From Caryophanales bacterium UBA6768 (GTDB taxonomy: Bacteria > Bacillota > Bacilli > Bacillales_D > Amphibacillaceae): a DNA stretch of 25,903 bases. Under the pieces are notes generated by a model. It was not told the DNA's origin, ran no database searches, and saw only the letters and a list, made by a program, of their open reading frames with translations. Below are positions 15,936 through 24,079 of this stretch, piece by piece. Numbering within the stretch: position 1 is the stretch's first letter; each line of letters begins with the position of its first letter. The DNA lies in NCBI GenBank assembly GCA_002453315.1, contig DKGO01000140.1, positions 1 to 25,903 on the forward strand, given 5' to 3'. The position numbers were made by a program, and so were the translations under genes.

Positions 15936-17249
15936 TTATTGAATCATGATGCTTGGTAACCATAAAATTAATTGAGGAAATATAATCGTTAAAATGATAA
16001 CTACCGCATATAATCCCACAAACGGCCATACCGCAGAATAGATTGTTTTAATATCTAAATCCGTAGCGACACCCCTCATGACGAATAGGTTAAATCCAAA
16101 AGGAGGAGTCAAATAAGCCATACACATATTAATGATAAAAATAACACCGTACCAAACAGGATCATATCCTAATTGTAAAATGACTGGTAAAAATAGTGGA
16201 CCAGTAATAAAGACAATTCCCGCGGGATCAATAAACATTCCCAATAAGAAAATAACTGCTTGCATCGATAAAATCATTACCCATGATGAAACATCAAAAC
16301 TAGTAACAAAGCTTGCAAACCAGCCACCCACACCTGTCACGGTAACAATTCTAGAATAAGCTACAGCGCCGATTAAAATCCAAAATACTAATGCATTTAG
16401 TCGGACTGTCATCATAAACATTTTTCTCAAATTACTAAAAGTTAATTTTCGTTTAACAGCGGAACTAATTAAAGCACCTACTACCCCGACTGCCGCTGCC
16501 TCTGTTGGTGTAGCTATTCCTAAATAAATAGAACCTAATACAACAATAATTACTAAAATTGGCAGAATAACACCTTTTAAAGACTCTATTTTCTCTTTAA
16601 ATGAAAATCTTTCTTCTTTACTCAGTGCTGGTCCTTTTTCAGGATACTTCCATGATAAGAATAGAACATAGGAAATAAATAATATTGCTGCGATAATTCC
16701 AGGAATTAACCCACCCATAAACATGGCGCCTGCCGATACATTCGATTCAGTTGCATAAATAATCATTAATACACTTGGTGGAATTAATATCCCTAATGCA
16801 CCACCGGCCATAATTGCTCCAGAAGTTAATTTATCATCATACCCTCTCTTTAACATGGAAGGGCGAGCAGTAAGACCTAAGGTTGCTGTAGCAACAGTTG
16901 CAATACCTACCATTGCTGCAAAGATAGCTGAAATGACAGTCGTCCCTACTGCCAGGCCACCACGTAAACCACCTAGCCATCGATAAACTGCTTCGTACAT
17001 ATCTTCTGCTAAATCACTATGTTGTAAGATTGCCGCCATAAATACATATAATGGAATCGCCGACAATGTAAATCCGGTTACTTTCCCAAAAGTACCTAAT
17101 GTAAATGCATCTATACTAGAGAGTCCGTCCCAAAAAATGAAAGCAAAAATGATAGATATACCGCCCATTACATAAGCTACGGGTACGCCTATTGCTAAAA
17201 ATAAAATTAATAAGCCAAATAATAATAAAGCAATTAATCCTACATTCAT
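15936..17249 (-). CDS. dctM: TRAP transporter large permease (DctM)
   Basis: 437 residues, strongly hydrophobic, with about 12-13 membrane segments. Features of the large TRAP subunit include FLAIGVPVAYVMGG near the N-terminus, GGALGILIPPSVLMIIYA (about 149-166) and PVILQLGYDPVWYGVI (about 354-369), which frame the ion- and substrate-translocation core. It works with DctQ and the DctP binding protein, using an ion gradient to import organic acids. Its ATG overlaps the dctQ stop by 4 nt (ATGA) and a GAGGAGGAG site lies upstream, so the two are translationally coupled. DctM-type sequences do not reveal the substrate. Confidence 0.95.
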   Translation of the reverse strand: MNVGLIALLLFGLLILFLAIGVPVAYVMGGISIIFAFIFWDGLSSIDAFTLGTFGKVTGFTLSAIPLYVFMAAILQHSDLAEDMYEAVYRWLGGLRGGLAVGTTVISAIFAAMVGIATVATATLGLTARPSMLKRGYDDKLTSGAIMAGGALGILIPPSVLMIIYATESNVSAGAMFMGGLIPGIIAAILFISYVLFLSWKYPEKGPALSKEERFSFKEKIESLKGVILPILVIIVVLGSIYLGIATPTEAAAVGVVGALISSAVKRKLTFSNLRKMFMMTVRLNALVFWILIGAVAYSRIVTVTGVGGWFASFVTSFDVSSWVMILSMQAVIFLLGMFIDPAGIVFITGPLFLPVILQLGYDPVWYGVIFIINMCMAYLTPPFGFNLFVMRGVATDLDIKTIYSAVWPFVGLYAVVIILTIIFPQLILWLPSIMIQ

Positions 17250-17767
17250 TGTTCTATCTCCTCCTCATAATACTTTTTACCTGTTAAAACGGTAGAGATA
17301 TCGTTAATTAAATCTACTATTCCTTGGAGGAATAAAAGAACACCGCCAATTGGTACCATCAGCCATTTAATCCAGAGATAAACTTTTAAACCAGAGCTAG
17401 CGATTACTTGAAGATTATAGTAGTGTGCAACCTGTTCCCAACCTTTCCACATAAGAATGATTGACATAATAATCCATAAAAATGATGTAAGTATATCAAT
17501 CACACTTTTTTTACGATCAGAAAATTTATCGTAAAAAATATCCACACGGACATGTGCGCGTTGTAATGTTGCATATCCCCCTGAGAGTAAAGCAGATATT
17601 CCGGTTAGCCAGCCAAGTAAATCAAACGCCCAACTCTGTGGAGTATTAAAAAAGTATCTCATGACAACAGCATAAAACAATGCCAACCCCATAAAAAGTA
17701 TCGTTACTCCAACTACCCACATCATACTTTTATTAATGTTATTGACTGACTTCATAAATAACTTCAT
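17246..17767 (-). CDS. dctQ: TRAP transporter small permease (DctQ)
   Basis: 173 residues from ATG 17767, with GGAGGG 7 nt upstream; a GTG one codon earlier is too close to that site. Four membrane segments (about 15-37, 47-62, 88-107 and 130-155). It has the RYFFNTPQSWAFDLLGWL segment typical of DctQ between helices 1 and 2. It joins DctM in the membrane complex. A long imperfect inverted repeat lies between the dctP stop and this gene. Confidence 0.92.
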   Translation of the reverse strand: MKLFMKSVNNINKSMMWVVGVTILFMGLALFYAVVMRYFFNTPQSWAFDLLGWLTGISALLSGGYATLQRAHVRVDIFYDKFSDRKKSVIDILTSFLWIIMSIILMWKGWEQVAHYYNLQVIASSGLKVYLWIKWLMVPIGGVLLFLQGIVDLINDISTVLTGKKYYEEEIEQ

Positions 17768-17798
17768 CACTCAACCCTCCAATATTTTCATAATTATA

Positions 17799-17877
17799 TA
17801 TAGTAAATGTAGGAAGGCTTATTACACAAGTTTATATTTAAACTTTATGTAACAAGCCCTACATACTATTCACTATA
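17799..17877 (-). promoter_or_regulatory. long imperfect stem-loop between dctP and dctQ
   Basis: An imperfect inverted repeat of nearly 40 bp per arm. ACTATA, CTACAT, AAGCC and TGTAA on one side pair with TATAGT, ATGTAG, GGCTT and TTACA on the other, closing with AAGTTTA/TAAACTT (17828-17834 and 17839-17845) around a 4-nt TATT loop. No T-run follows in the transcribed direction. Such structures between a binding-protein gene and its permease genes commonly stabilise or partly terminate the mRNA, giving more binding protein than permease. Confidence 0.7.
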
Positions 17878-17917
17878 AAGAAATACTGTTTGATTCTGGC
17901 ACAAAAGTACTATACAT

Positions 17918-19039
17918 TTATTCAAAATCCTTTTGTGTCTCTAATAAGATATCAACCATTTTTTTAGTGTTCTCATTTTTAGAAGCAAAAGTATCATAAA
18001 CAACTTGTGCTGAATCCATAAATCTTTCTAGCTCATCTGGTGATAATTCATGAATTTCGACACCATTTTCTTCAGCGAATTTCATAGAGTTATCAAAGAC
18101 CGATTGAACATACTCCATTCCTTCTTTTTCTAATTCTAGGGACACATCCATAATAATTTGTTGTATGTCTTCTGGAAATTCATTCCACTTATCTACGTTT
18201 ATAATGTTCATTGCCATCATTGGGTTAACAATAGCCGGTGTGACCGTATGTTTAGCAACTTCATTAAATTTATATAAGTCAATCGTATAGTAAGGGAACA
18301 CTGTCGCATCAATTAAACCTCTACTCAAAGCTTCATACTGTTCACTTGCGGCAACATTTGCTGCAGCTACACCCATTTCCTTATACCATGGTTCCCAAAC
18401 TCCAGTTGGAAGACGCATTGTCATACCTTCTACATCATCAATGCTATCAATTGGTTTTGTACTAATGATTCCTTGATAACCACTAGACCAGTGCATAAGT
18501 AACTTTGCTCCATAATCTTCCATTTCTTGCTCAAATAATTCTCCTGCTTCTGTTTCTCTCATCACATGTAAGTAATGGTCAGGATTTTTAAATCCGAATG
18601 GCATCCAAATAAAATCTTGTGTTGGTAAAATATCTCCCCAGTATGCTGAAGTATTCGCCATATCAACTGTACCATTTTTAACTGCATCTAAGATCTGGTC
18701 TTGTGGAACTAACTGGTTACTAAAATATACTTCAACTTTAACTCTTCCATCAGTTCTTTTTTCTATTTCTTCAGCAAAATACTTTGTACCTAAATTCTTT
18801 CCATCTCTTGCATTTTCATCTGCTGGTGGTGTAAATGCACTCGTCATCTTTAATGTGTATGTTTTTCCATCATCTTCGTCCTCTGATTTATTTTCCGTTG
18901 AGTTTGTATTATCTGATGATTGATTTCCATTATCATTCGTATTATCCGACGATTGACCTCCACAAGCAGCCAATAATCCAATCACCAACAACATCATTGC
19001 TAGAATAATAACTTGTTTAAAACTAATTAACTTTTTCAT
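17918..19039 (-). CDS. dctP: TRAP transporter solute-binding lipoprotein (DctP)
   Basis: 373 residues from ATG 19039, chosen because AAAGGAG lies just upstream of it; the in-frame codon at 19069 lies before that site. The signal peptide ends in the lipobox LLAAC with Cys26, followed by a Ser/Asn/Asp linker to about 60 that tethers the protein outside the membrane. The mature part is a DctP-type periplasmic-fold binding protein: DAVKNGTVDMANTSAYWGD, then SGYQGIISTKPI, VEGMTMRLPTG with the conserved Arg that usually binds the substrate carboxylate, and GLIDATVFPYYTI. It captures an organic acid for DctQM. The gene follows the aldehyde dehydrogenase by 42 bp. Confidence 0.95.
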   Translation of the reverse strand: MKKLISFKQVIILAMMLLVIGLLAACGGQSSDNTNDNGNQSSDNTNSTENKSEDEDDGKTYTLKMTSAFTPPADENARDGKNLGTKYFAEEIEKRTDGRVKVEVYFSNQLVPQDQILDAVKNGTVDMANTSAYWGDILPTQDFIWMPFGFKNPDHYLHVMRETEAGELFEQEMEDYGAKLLMHWSSGYQGIISTKPIDSIDDVEGMTMRLPTGVWEPWYKEMGVAAANVAASEQYEALSRGLIDATVFPYYTIDLYKFNEVAKHTVTPAIVNPMMAMNIINVDKWNEFPEDIQQIIMDVSLELEKEGMEYVQSVFDNSMKFAEENGVEIHELSPDELERFMDSAQVVYDTFASKNENTKKMVDILLETQKDFE

Positions 19040-19081
19040 ATCTTCATCTCCTTTTTTAAATGAAACCATTTCTAACTTTTT

Positions 19082-20518
19082 TTAAACGTTATACCACCAT
19101 GGTGAGTCTTCTAATAAATTATTCGAAAACAACGCTTTCTTTTGTGTAAATCTTAATATAGATGCTTTTCCTGATCGAGAACCACCCAATCCTGAGAAAT
19201 TAAAAGAGGTCCTTTCAGCCCCCTCTCCTATTAAAAATGGTGTTAGGCCACAATCATTAATATTTATTCCACCAGAATTGACTTGTTTTGCAATTGCTAT
19301 TGCTTCTTCATTTGTCCCTGAAAAGACTGATCCAGTTAAACCAAATTCAGAATCATTCGCCAAGTTAATCGCTTCCTCTATAGTAGAAAATGACATAATT
19401 GGCATGATTGGCCCAAAAGTTTCCTCTGTCATCAATTTCATATGATGATTAACTCCAGTTACTACAGTTGGTTTGCACCACACTCCTCCCCCATGATTTT
19501 CAATCTTACCACCTGTTCTAATTGTTGCTCCTTTTTTCACTGCATCTTCTAATTGTTCGGTGATAATATCGGCTTGATTTAAAAATATTAGTGGCCCAAT
19601 ATGACCATCATCAACATTTGGATAAGCTAATTCTATTTGTTTAGCTTTTTCGATTAATTTCGCTGTGAACTTCTCACATATCTTTTCAGACACGTAAATT
19701 CTTTCAACAGAAACACATAATTGGCCGGCATTTCGGATTGACCCAAACAATATCGCCGAAGCTGCTCGATCTAAGTCAGCCGTTTCTGTTACAATAACTG
19801 GATCTTTTCCACCCAATTCAAGTATTGCTGGTATGAAACGGCTAGCAGCCATTTCAGCTACTTTTCTCCCAGTAGCTACACTACCGGTAAAACAGATTAG
19901 ATCTACATTATTCACAATTGATGAGCCTGTTTCACCATCTCCAACAACAAAACTAAGTACATCAGATAGTATTGGAACTTTCTTAATCGTATTTTGTATC
20001 GTTTCCACGAAACGTGGGGTTACTTCACTAGGTTTTACAATAACTGAGGCACCGGCAAGTAAAGCAGGTACAGTGTCCATCATTGTGATAGAGAAAGGGA
20101 AATTCCAAGGACTAATAACTCCGACTAACTGATAAGGCGTAAAGTCATTTCCAACTTTTATAAAAGAAATTGATGTATCTATCTGGTCGTTAGTTGACAA
20201 AATCTCTGGAGCAACTTCACTTAGTTTGTTAATTAGTTTGATTGCCCCCTCGACTTCTCCAATTGATTCTTTTAAACGCCCAGTATCAACGGTCAGTTTA
20301 TTTATTATTTCCTCTTTTTCTTCCAGTAAGACTTTATTCCAATTTTGCAGTACTTCTATCCTTTTTTGAACACCCATTCTTTCCCATTCAATTTGGCCTT
20401 TTCGCAATTTTTCTGATTCTTGTATTATTCCATTTTGACTAATGAGATTCATAAAATAATCAACTTTACCAGTTCGAGGATTCCTTACTTCAATCGATTG
20501 ATTTTCTATTAAAGTCAT
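19082..20518 (-). CDS. NAD(P)-dependent aldehyde dehydrogenase
   Basis: 478 residues from ATG 20518; the in-frame GTG at 20530 is part of the GTGAGGG ribosome binding site. It oxidises an aldehyde to a carboxylic acid. Visible landmarks: SPWNFPF (136-142), VKPSEVTP (161-168), FTGSVATG (210-217), ELGGKDP with general base Glu234, and GQLCVSVER with catalytic Cys268. It is non-acylating by family resemblance. Inside a beta-oxidation-like cluster it most simply handles an aldehyde released or imported with the substrate, which would fit a retro-aldol step. Substrate not predictable. Confidence 0.93.
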   Translation of the reverse strand: MTLIENQSIEVRNPRTGKVDYFMNLISQNGIIQESEKLRKGQIEWERMGVQKRIEVLQNWNKVLLEEKEEIINKLTVDTGRLKESIGEVEGAIKLINKLSEVAPEILSTNDQIDTSISFIKVGNDFTPYQLVGVISPWNFPFSITMMDTVPALLAGASVIVKPSEVTPRFVETIQNTIKKVPILSDVLSFVVGDGETGSSIVNNVDLICFTGSVATGRKVAEMAASRFIPAILELGGKDPVIVTETADLDRAASAILFGSIRNAGQLCVSVERIYVSEKICEKFTAKLIEKAKQIELAYPNVDDGHIGPLIFLNQADIITEQLEDAVKKGATIRTGGKIENHGGGVWCKPTVVTGVNHHMKLMTEETFGPIMPIMSFSTIEEAINLANDSEFGLTGSVFSGTNEEAIAIAKQVNSGGININDCGLTPFLIGEGAERTSFNFSGLGGSRSGKASILRFTQKKALFSNNLLEDSPWWYNV

Positions 20519-20567
20519 TTTATCCCTCACTTTATTTATTTTTATCCGATTTGGGGTTTGAGCTATA

Positions 20568-21326
20568 TCAAGTTAACCTTCTGCCACCACTTACTTCAAT
20601 AATTTCTCCTAGCATGTAATCGGACAAATGAGATGCTAAAAATATGACTACATTTGCAAGGTCTTTGGCCTCTCCTACTCGCTTCATCGGGATCTTGCTC
20701 AAAATTGTATCGTAATTATTTCCACCATTTCCTTCAGCAGTATGGAATGGAGTGTCTACTAATCCTGGGGCAACAGCATTTACAATGATATTATAATCAA
20801 TTAATTGTTTTGCTAATGCTCTAGTTAATGATGCTACACCACCTTTAGCTGCTGTATAAGCAAAATTATCTTTATTGCCGCCATTCCGGGCTACACCCGA
20901 GACAAAATTGACAATTTTACCCCCATTTAATTTCATTAATGGTAGTGCAGATTGAGTTACGAGGAATACAGATTTCAAATTTACATCCATAATCTGGTCC
21001 CAATCATTTTCTTCAATCGTTTCTAGAGAACCCTTCTTAACAAAACCACCAACATTATTTACTAAAATGTCAATTCTGCCATACTGATTCTTAATTTCCT
21101 CAACAATTTGTTCAATATCTTGTTTTTTAGTGACGTCTCCTTCTACCTGTATCACATCAGCACCTGAATTACTTAATTTTTCAAACAGTTCGTTTGATTG
21201 CTCTTCATTATTAAATCCATGTACGATTACCTTAGCGCCTAATTCTGCAAACATTAAAGTTGTTTCTCTGCCAATACCTGTTATATTTCCCGTTACCCAC
21301 ACTACTTTATCCTTAAATGAAATCAC
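20568..21326 (-). CDS. short-chain dehydrogenase/reductase (second SDR)
   Basis: 252 residues. Classical SDR features: nucleotide-binding TGNITGIG (12-19), NNVGG (90-94), Ser143, YTAAK with Tyr157 and Lys161, and the APGLVDTPF substrate-loop start. The end of the second beta-strand reads VIVHGFN with no Asp, so NADP(H) is possible. The start is GTG 21326, with GGGGTG about 5 nt upstream. It lies 49 bp before the aldehyde dehydrogenase and 100 bp after the acyl-CoA dehydrogenase. A likely role is 3-hydroxyacyl-CoA oxidation or reduction of a keto intermediate. The catalytic residues are intact, so it is not an inactive partner subunit. Confidence 0.9.
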   Translation of the reverse strand: MISFKDKVVWVTGNITGIGRETTLMFAELGAKVIVHGFNNEEQSNELFEKLSNSGADVIQVEGDVTKKQDIEQIVEEIKNQYGRIDILVNNVGGFVKKGSLETIEENDWDQIMDVNLKSVFLVTQSALPLMKLNGGKIVNFVSGVARNGGNKDNFAYTAAKGGVASLTRALAKQLIDYNIIVNAVAPGLVDTPFHTAEGNGGNNYDTILSKIPMKRVGEAKDLANVVIFLASHLSDYMLGEIIEVSGGRRLT

Positions 21327-21400
21327 ATTTTCACCCCATTAATTTACTGTTAACCTCGTTTATTTTAGCATTTCTTCATTCAGTATTTCATTATTCAGAT

Positions 21401-21447
21401 ATTATTTCATTGCTCATATTCCAAAATTATTTCATTGCTGACATTCC
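21401..21447. repeat. tandem 22-bp repeat at the 3' end of the acyl-CoA dehydrogenase gene
   Basis: Two 22-bp units, 21401-21422 and 21426-21447, are identical at 20 positions with a 25-bp period. The second unit covers the stop and last codons of the acyl-CoA dehydrogenase; the first lies just past the stop. A third, poorer AATGAAATA copy follows further downstream. It looks like replication slippage at the gene end. Confidence 0.7.
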
Positions 21448-22578
21448 GAGTACTTCTCTTGCGATTAAAAGTCGTTGTATTTCACTTGTTCCTTCCGCAA
21501 ATGTGAAATGGCGAATATCTCGGTAATATCGTTCGACTGGGAATTCCTGACTATACCCATAGCCGCCATGGATTTGGATAGCACTATCAGCTATTTCCAA
21601 CGCTGATTCTGTAGCGAACAATTTTGCTATCGAAGCTTCCATTCGACAGTCTTCACCTTTATCCAATTTATTAGCTGCATTAAATCCTAATAGTCTCATC
21701 GCATTAATTTTAGTAACCATGTCTGCAATTTTAGCCTGAATTAATTGGAAACTTCCAATCGGTTTCCCAAATTGATTTCTTTCCTTCGCATATTTAATAG
21801 CTGCATCTAAACTTGCCTGCGCTACCCCAGTGCAAATAAAGGAAACCATCACCCGTGCTCTGTTTAGGGATTTCAACCCCATTCTCAGTCCATCACCTAT
21901 TTCACCAATTAAATTTTCCGCAGGGATCTCGCATTCTTCAAAGTAAAGTTCAGCAGTCGGACAACTATGCATTCCCATCTTTTCTATTTTCTTAGTTGTG
22001 TAGTCTGCTATACCTCTTTCAACGATAAATGCACCTATACCATCTATCCCTTTACTTTTATCAGTTTGCGCAAAAACAATACCGATATCTCCATCTATTC
22101 CATTTGTAATCCACATTTTTGACCCATTCAAAATCCATTTTCCATTTTTCCATTTTGCAGTTGTTTCAATACTAGAAGCATCTGAGCCTACGTTTGGTTC
22201 TGTTAATGCAAAAAATGCGGTTTTCTCACCTTGAAGTAATGGATTTAAATATTTTCCTTTTTGTACTTCTGTTCCATACTGATAAATTCGTGTAACCAGT
22301 TGGTTGGCACCACTTATGATTGCCCTCAAAGAAGGCCATACGCGAGATAGTTCCTCAATCATAATGAAATAAGTGACATGGTCTAATCCAAACCCATTTG
22401 CCTCTTCAGGTAATAATCCACCTATAAAACCAAATGGCAATAGTTTGTGAATGACCTCTTTTGGCACATACTTATGATTATGTTCATATTCGTTTACTAA
22501 TGGAGCAATCTCTTTGTATAAGTATTTCCTTACATTTTCTTTAATCATTTTCTGTTCCATCGATAATTCGAAATTCAC
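21427..22578 (-). CDS. acyl-CoA dehydrogenase
   Basis: 383 residues from GTG 22578, chosen because GGAGAAGGG (22587-22595) sits 8 nt upstream and the N-terminus then reads like the usual NFELSxEQ start; an in-frame GTG at 22587 lies inside that site. FAD enzyme that forms an alpha,beta double bond in an acyl-CoA and passes electrons to ETF. Landmarks: FALTEPNVGSDASS (FAD/substrate loop), WITNG, RNQFGKPIGSFQLIQ, IHGGYGYSQEFPVERYYRD, and AEGTSEIQ with the probable catalytic base Glu362. No ETF genes are in the window. The closest subfamily cannot be told by eye. Confidence 0.93.
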   Translation of the reverse strand: MNFELSMEQKMIKENVRKYLYKEIAPLVNEYEHNHKYVPKEVIHKLLPFGFIGGLLPEEANGFGLDHVTYFIMIEELSRVWPSLRAIISGANQLVTRIYQYGTEVQKGKYLNPLLQGEKTAFFALTEPNVGSDASSIETTAKWKNGKWILNGSKMWITNGIDGDIGIVFAQTDKSKGIDGIGAFIVERGIADYTTKKIEKMGMHSCPTAELYFEECEIPAENLIGEIGDGLRMGLKSLNRARVMVSFICTGVAQASLDAAIKYAKERNQFGKPIGSFQLIQAKIADMVTKINAMRLLGFNAANKLDKGEDCRMEASIAKLFATESALEIADSAIQIHGGYGYSQEFPVERYYRDIRHFTFAEGTSEIQRLLIAREVLGMSAMK

Positions 22579-22693
22579 AATTTTCACCCTTCTCCATCGA
22601 CGTCCCTTTTTTTGCTTTTCGCTAACTTTGAAAGTGATTACATTTTTTTCTTTATTTAGAACTAACCAAATTTTCCTACTTAGAAAATTACCT

Positions 22694-23158
22694 TTATTCG
22701 CCTTCTTTCATTTTGATAAGCATTGGTACTTCCCCTTGCTGTACAATTTCATTATTTTGATTCATTACATTACGCTGGAAGACAACCACACCTCTACCTG
22801 GCTTGCTCGTTTTCCTTTTGCTTAAAACTTCAATCTCTAAATGAATCGTATCCCCGAATCTAAGTGGTTTCATAAACTTCCAGTTTACGCCTAATAATGC
22901 AATTGATGATTTTCGTAATTTACTATTTAATTCTGTTCTTGTAAACAATCCTGATGAAATAACTAGCCCTAAAAGCCCGTGTGCTACTCTCTCACCAAAA
23001 ACAGAATCTCTTGCTTGTACAGCATCAGTATGCAGTGGATTATAATCCCCAGAAAGACCAGCAAAGTTTACGACATCAGCCTCTGTAATGGTTCTTCTTG
23101 CAGAGTAGAAATTCGTACCAACTTCAAGATCTTCGTAATATAAATTTTCTGACAACAA
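22694..23158 (-). CDS. MaoC-family (R)-specific enoyl-CoA hydratase
   Basis: 154 residues, a single hot-dog domain. The hydratase-2 signature is clear: AGLSGDYNPLHTD (33-45), with the catalytic Asp38 and His43, then FGERVAHGLL (54-63). It would hydrate the double bond made by the neighbouring acyl-CoA dehydrogenase. The start is TTG 23158, with GGGGGG about 5 nt upstream; no suitable ATG exists. It is 36 bp after the first SDR. MaoC here replaces the crotonase-type hydratase of ordinary beta-oxidation. Confidence 0.9.
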   Translation of the reverse strand: MLSENLYYEDLEVGTNFYSARRTITEADVVNFAGLSGDYNPLHTDAVQARDSVFGERVAHGLLGLVISSGLFTRTELNSKLRKSSIALLGVNWKFMKPLRFGDTIHLEIEVLSKRKTSKPGRGVVVFQRNVMNQNNEIVQQGEVPMLIKMKEGE

Positions 23159-23194
23159 TTATTCCCCCCAAAAGTTATATTTGTTAAATCAAAT

Positions 23195-23938
23195 TTATCC
23201 AAATCTCCCACCAGTTACATGGATGACATCACCAGTTACATAAGAAGAATACTCTGATGCTAAAAATGAAATAACATTGACAACATCTTTTGGTTCTCCA
23301 ATTCTTTTTAAAGGCGTTTCCTTTAATGCACGTTCTTTGATCATTTCGTATTTTGCATGATTTCGAAGTCCTTCTGTTTCAGTTAGTCCTGGTGCTACAG
23401 CATTAACGTTAATTGAGAATCTACCCAATTCCTTTGCCATTGCTTTTGTAAAACCAATAATTCCTGACTTAGCTGCTGAATAATTACCTTGACCTGGATT
23501 TCCCAAATAAGCTCTTGATGAAATATTGATAATTTTCCCTGCATTTTGCTCAATCATGTAAGGGGATACATATTTGGTACATAAAAAACTCCCTTTTAAT
23601 ACTGTATTAATAACAGCATCCCAGTGGTCTATTGTCATTTTCCCAATCAAATAGTCTCTTGAAAAGCCAGCATTATTAACCAATACATCAATCTTCCCAA
23701 ACTCTTCTATTGCTTTATTTACCATTTCCTTTACTGCTGATTCATCAGAAATATCCGCTGTAATTCCTAAGGCTTTACCACCTTTTTCTTTTATCTTAAC
23801 TACAGTTTTATTTATATTTTCTTCATTTACATCATTTATTACGACATTTGCTCCATTCTGTGCAAATGTCTGTGCAGTTAATTTACCAATTCCTCTTCCT
23901 GAACCGGTTATAATAACAACCTTGTCATCAAAACGCAT
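23195..23938 (-). CDS. short-chain dehydrogenase/reductase (FabG-like), first gene of the cluster
   Basis: 247 residues. TGSGRGIG (11-18), NNAG (88-91), Ser140, YSAAK with Tyr153 and Lys157, and APGLTETEG. Asp36 at the end of the second beta-strand favours NAD(H), unlike the other SDR of the cluster. A probable role is oxidation of the 3-hydroxyacyl-CoA made by the MaoC hydratase, the next gene. ATG 23938 follows AAAGGAG. It is divergent from the LysR gene and is the promoter-proximal gene of the 14-kb minus-strand cluster. Confidence 0.9.
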   Translation of the reverse strand: MRFDDKVVIITGSGRGIGKLTAQTFAQNGANVVINDVNEENINKTVVKIKEKGGKALGITADISDESAVKEMVNKAIEEFGKIDVLVNNAGFSRDYLIGKMTIDHWDAVINTVLKGSFLCTKYVSPYMIEQNAGKIINISSRAYLGNPGQGNYSAAKSGIIGFTKAMAKELGRFSINVNAVAPGLTETEGLRNHAKYEMIKERALKETPLKRIGEPKDVVNVISFLASEYSSYVTGDVIHVTGGRFG

Positions 23939-23997
23939 ATAAACATCTCCTTTAATGATTCCACTTCATAGACTTTTGCTTATTTTCATTTAATCAT

Positions 23998-24012
23998 ATT
24001 ATGTAGTATAAT
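23998..24012. promoter_or_regulatory. LysR-type binding dyad in the divergent promoter region
   Basis: ATTATGTAGTATAAT is a perfect ATTAT/ATAAT inverted repeat with a 5-bp centre and contains the T-N11-A pattern of LysR-family sites. It overlaps a TATAAT (24007-24012) that could be the -10 of the regulator gene, so one site could both autorepress the regulator and serve the divergent catabolic promoter. Confidence 0.5.
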
Positions 24013-24079
24013 GTAAAATAGGAATTTTCAATGATAATATTACTATTTCTAATATAAAAGAAGTGTGGGAGGATTACAG

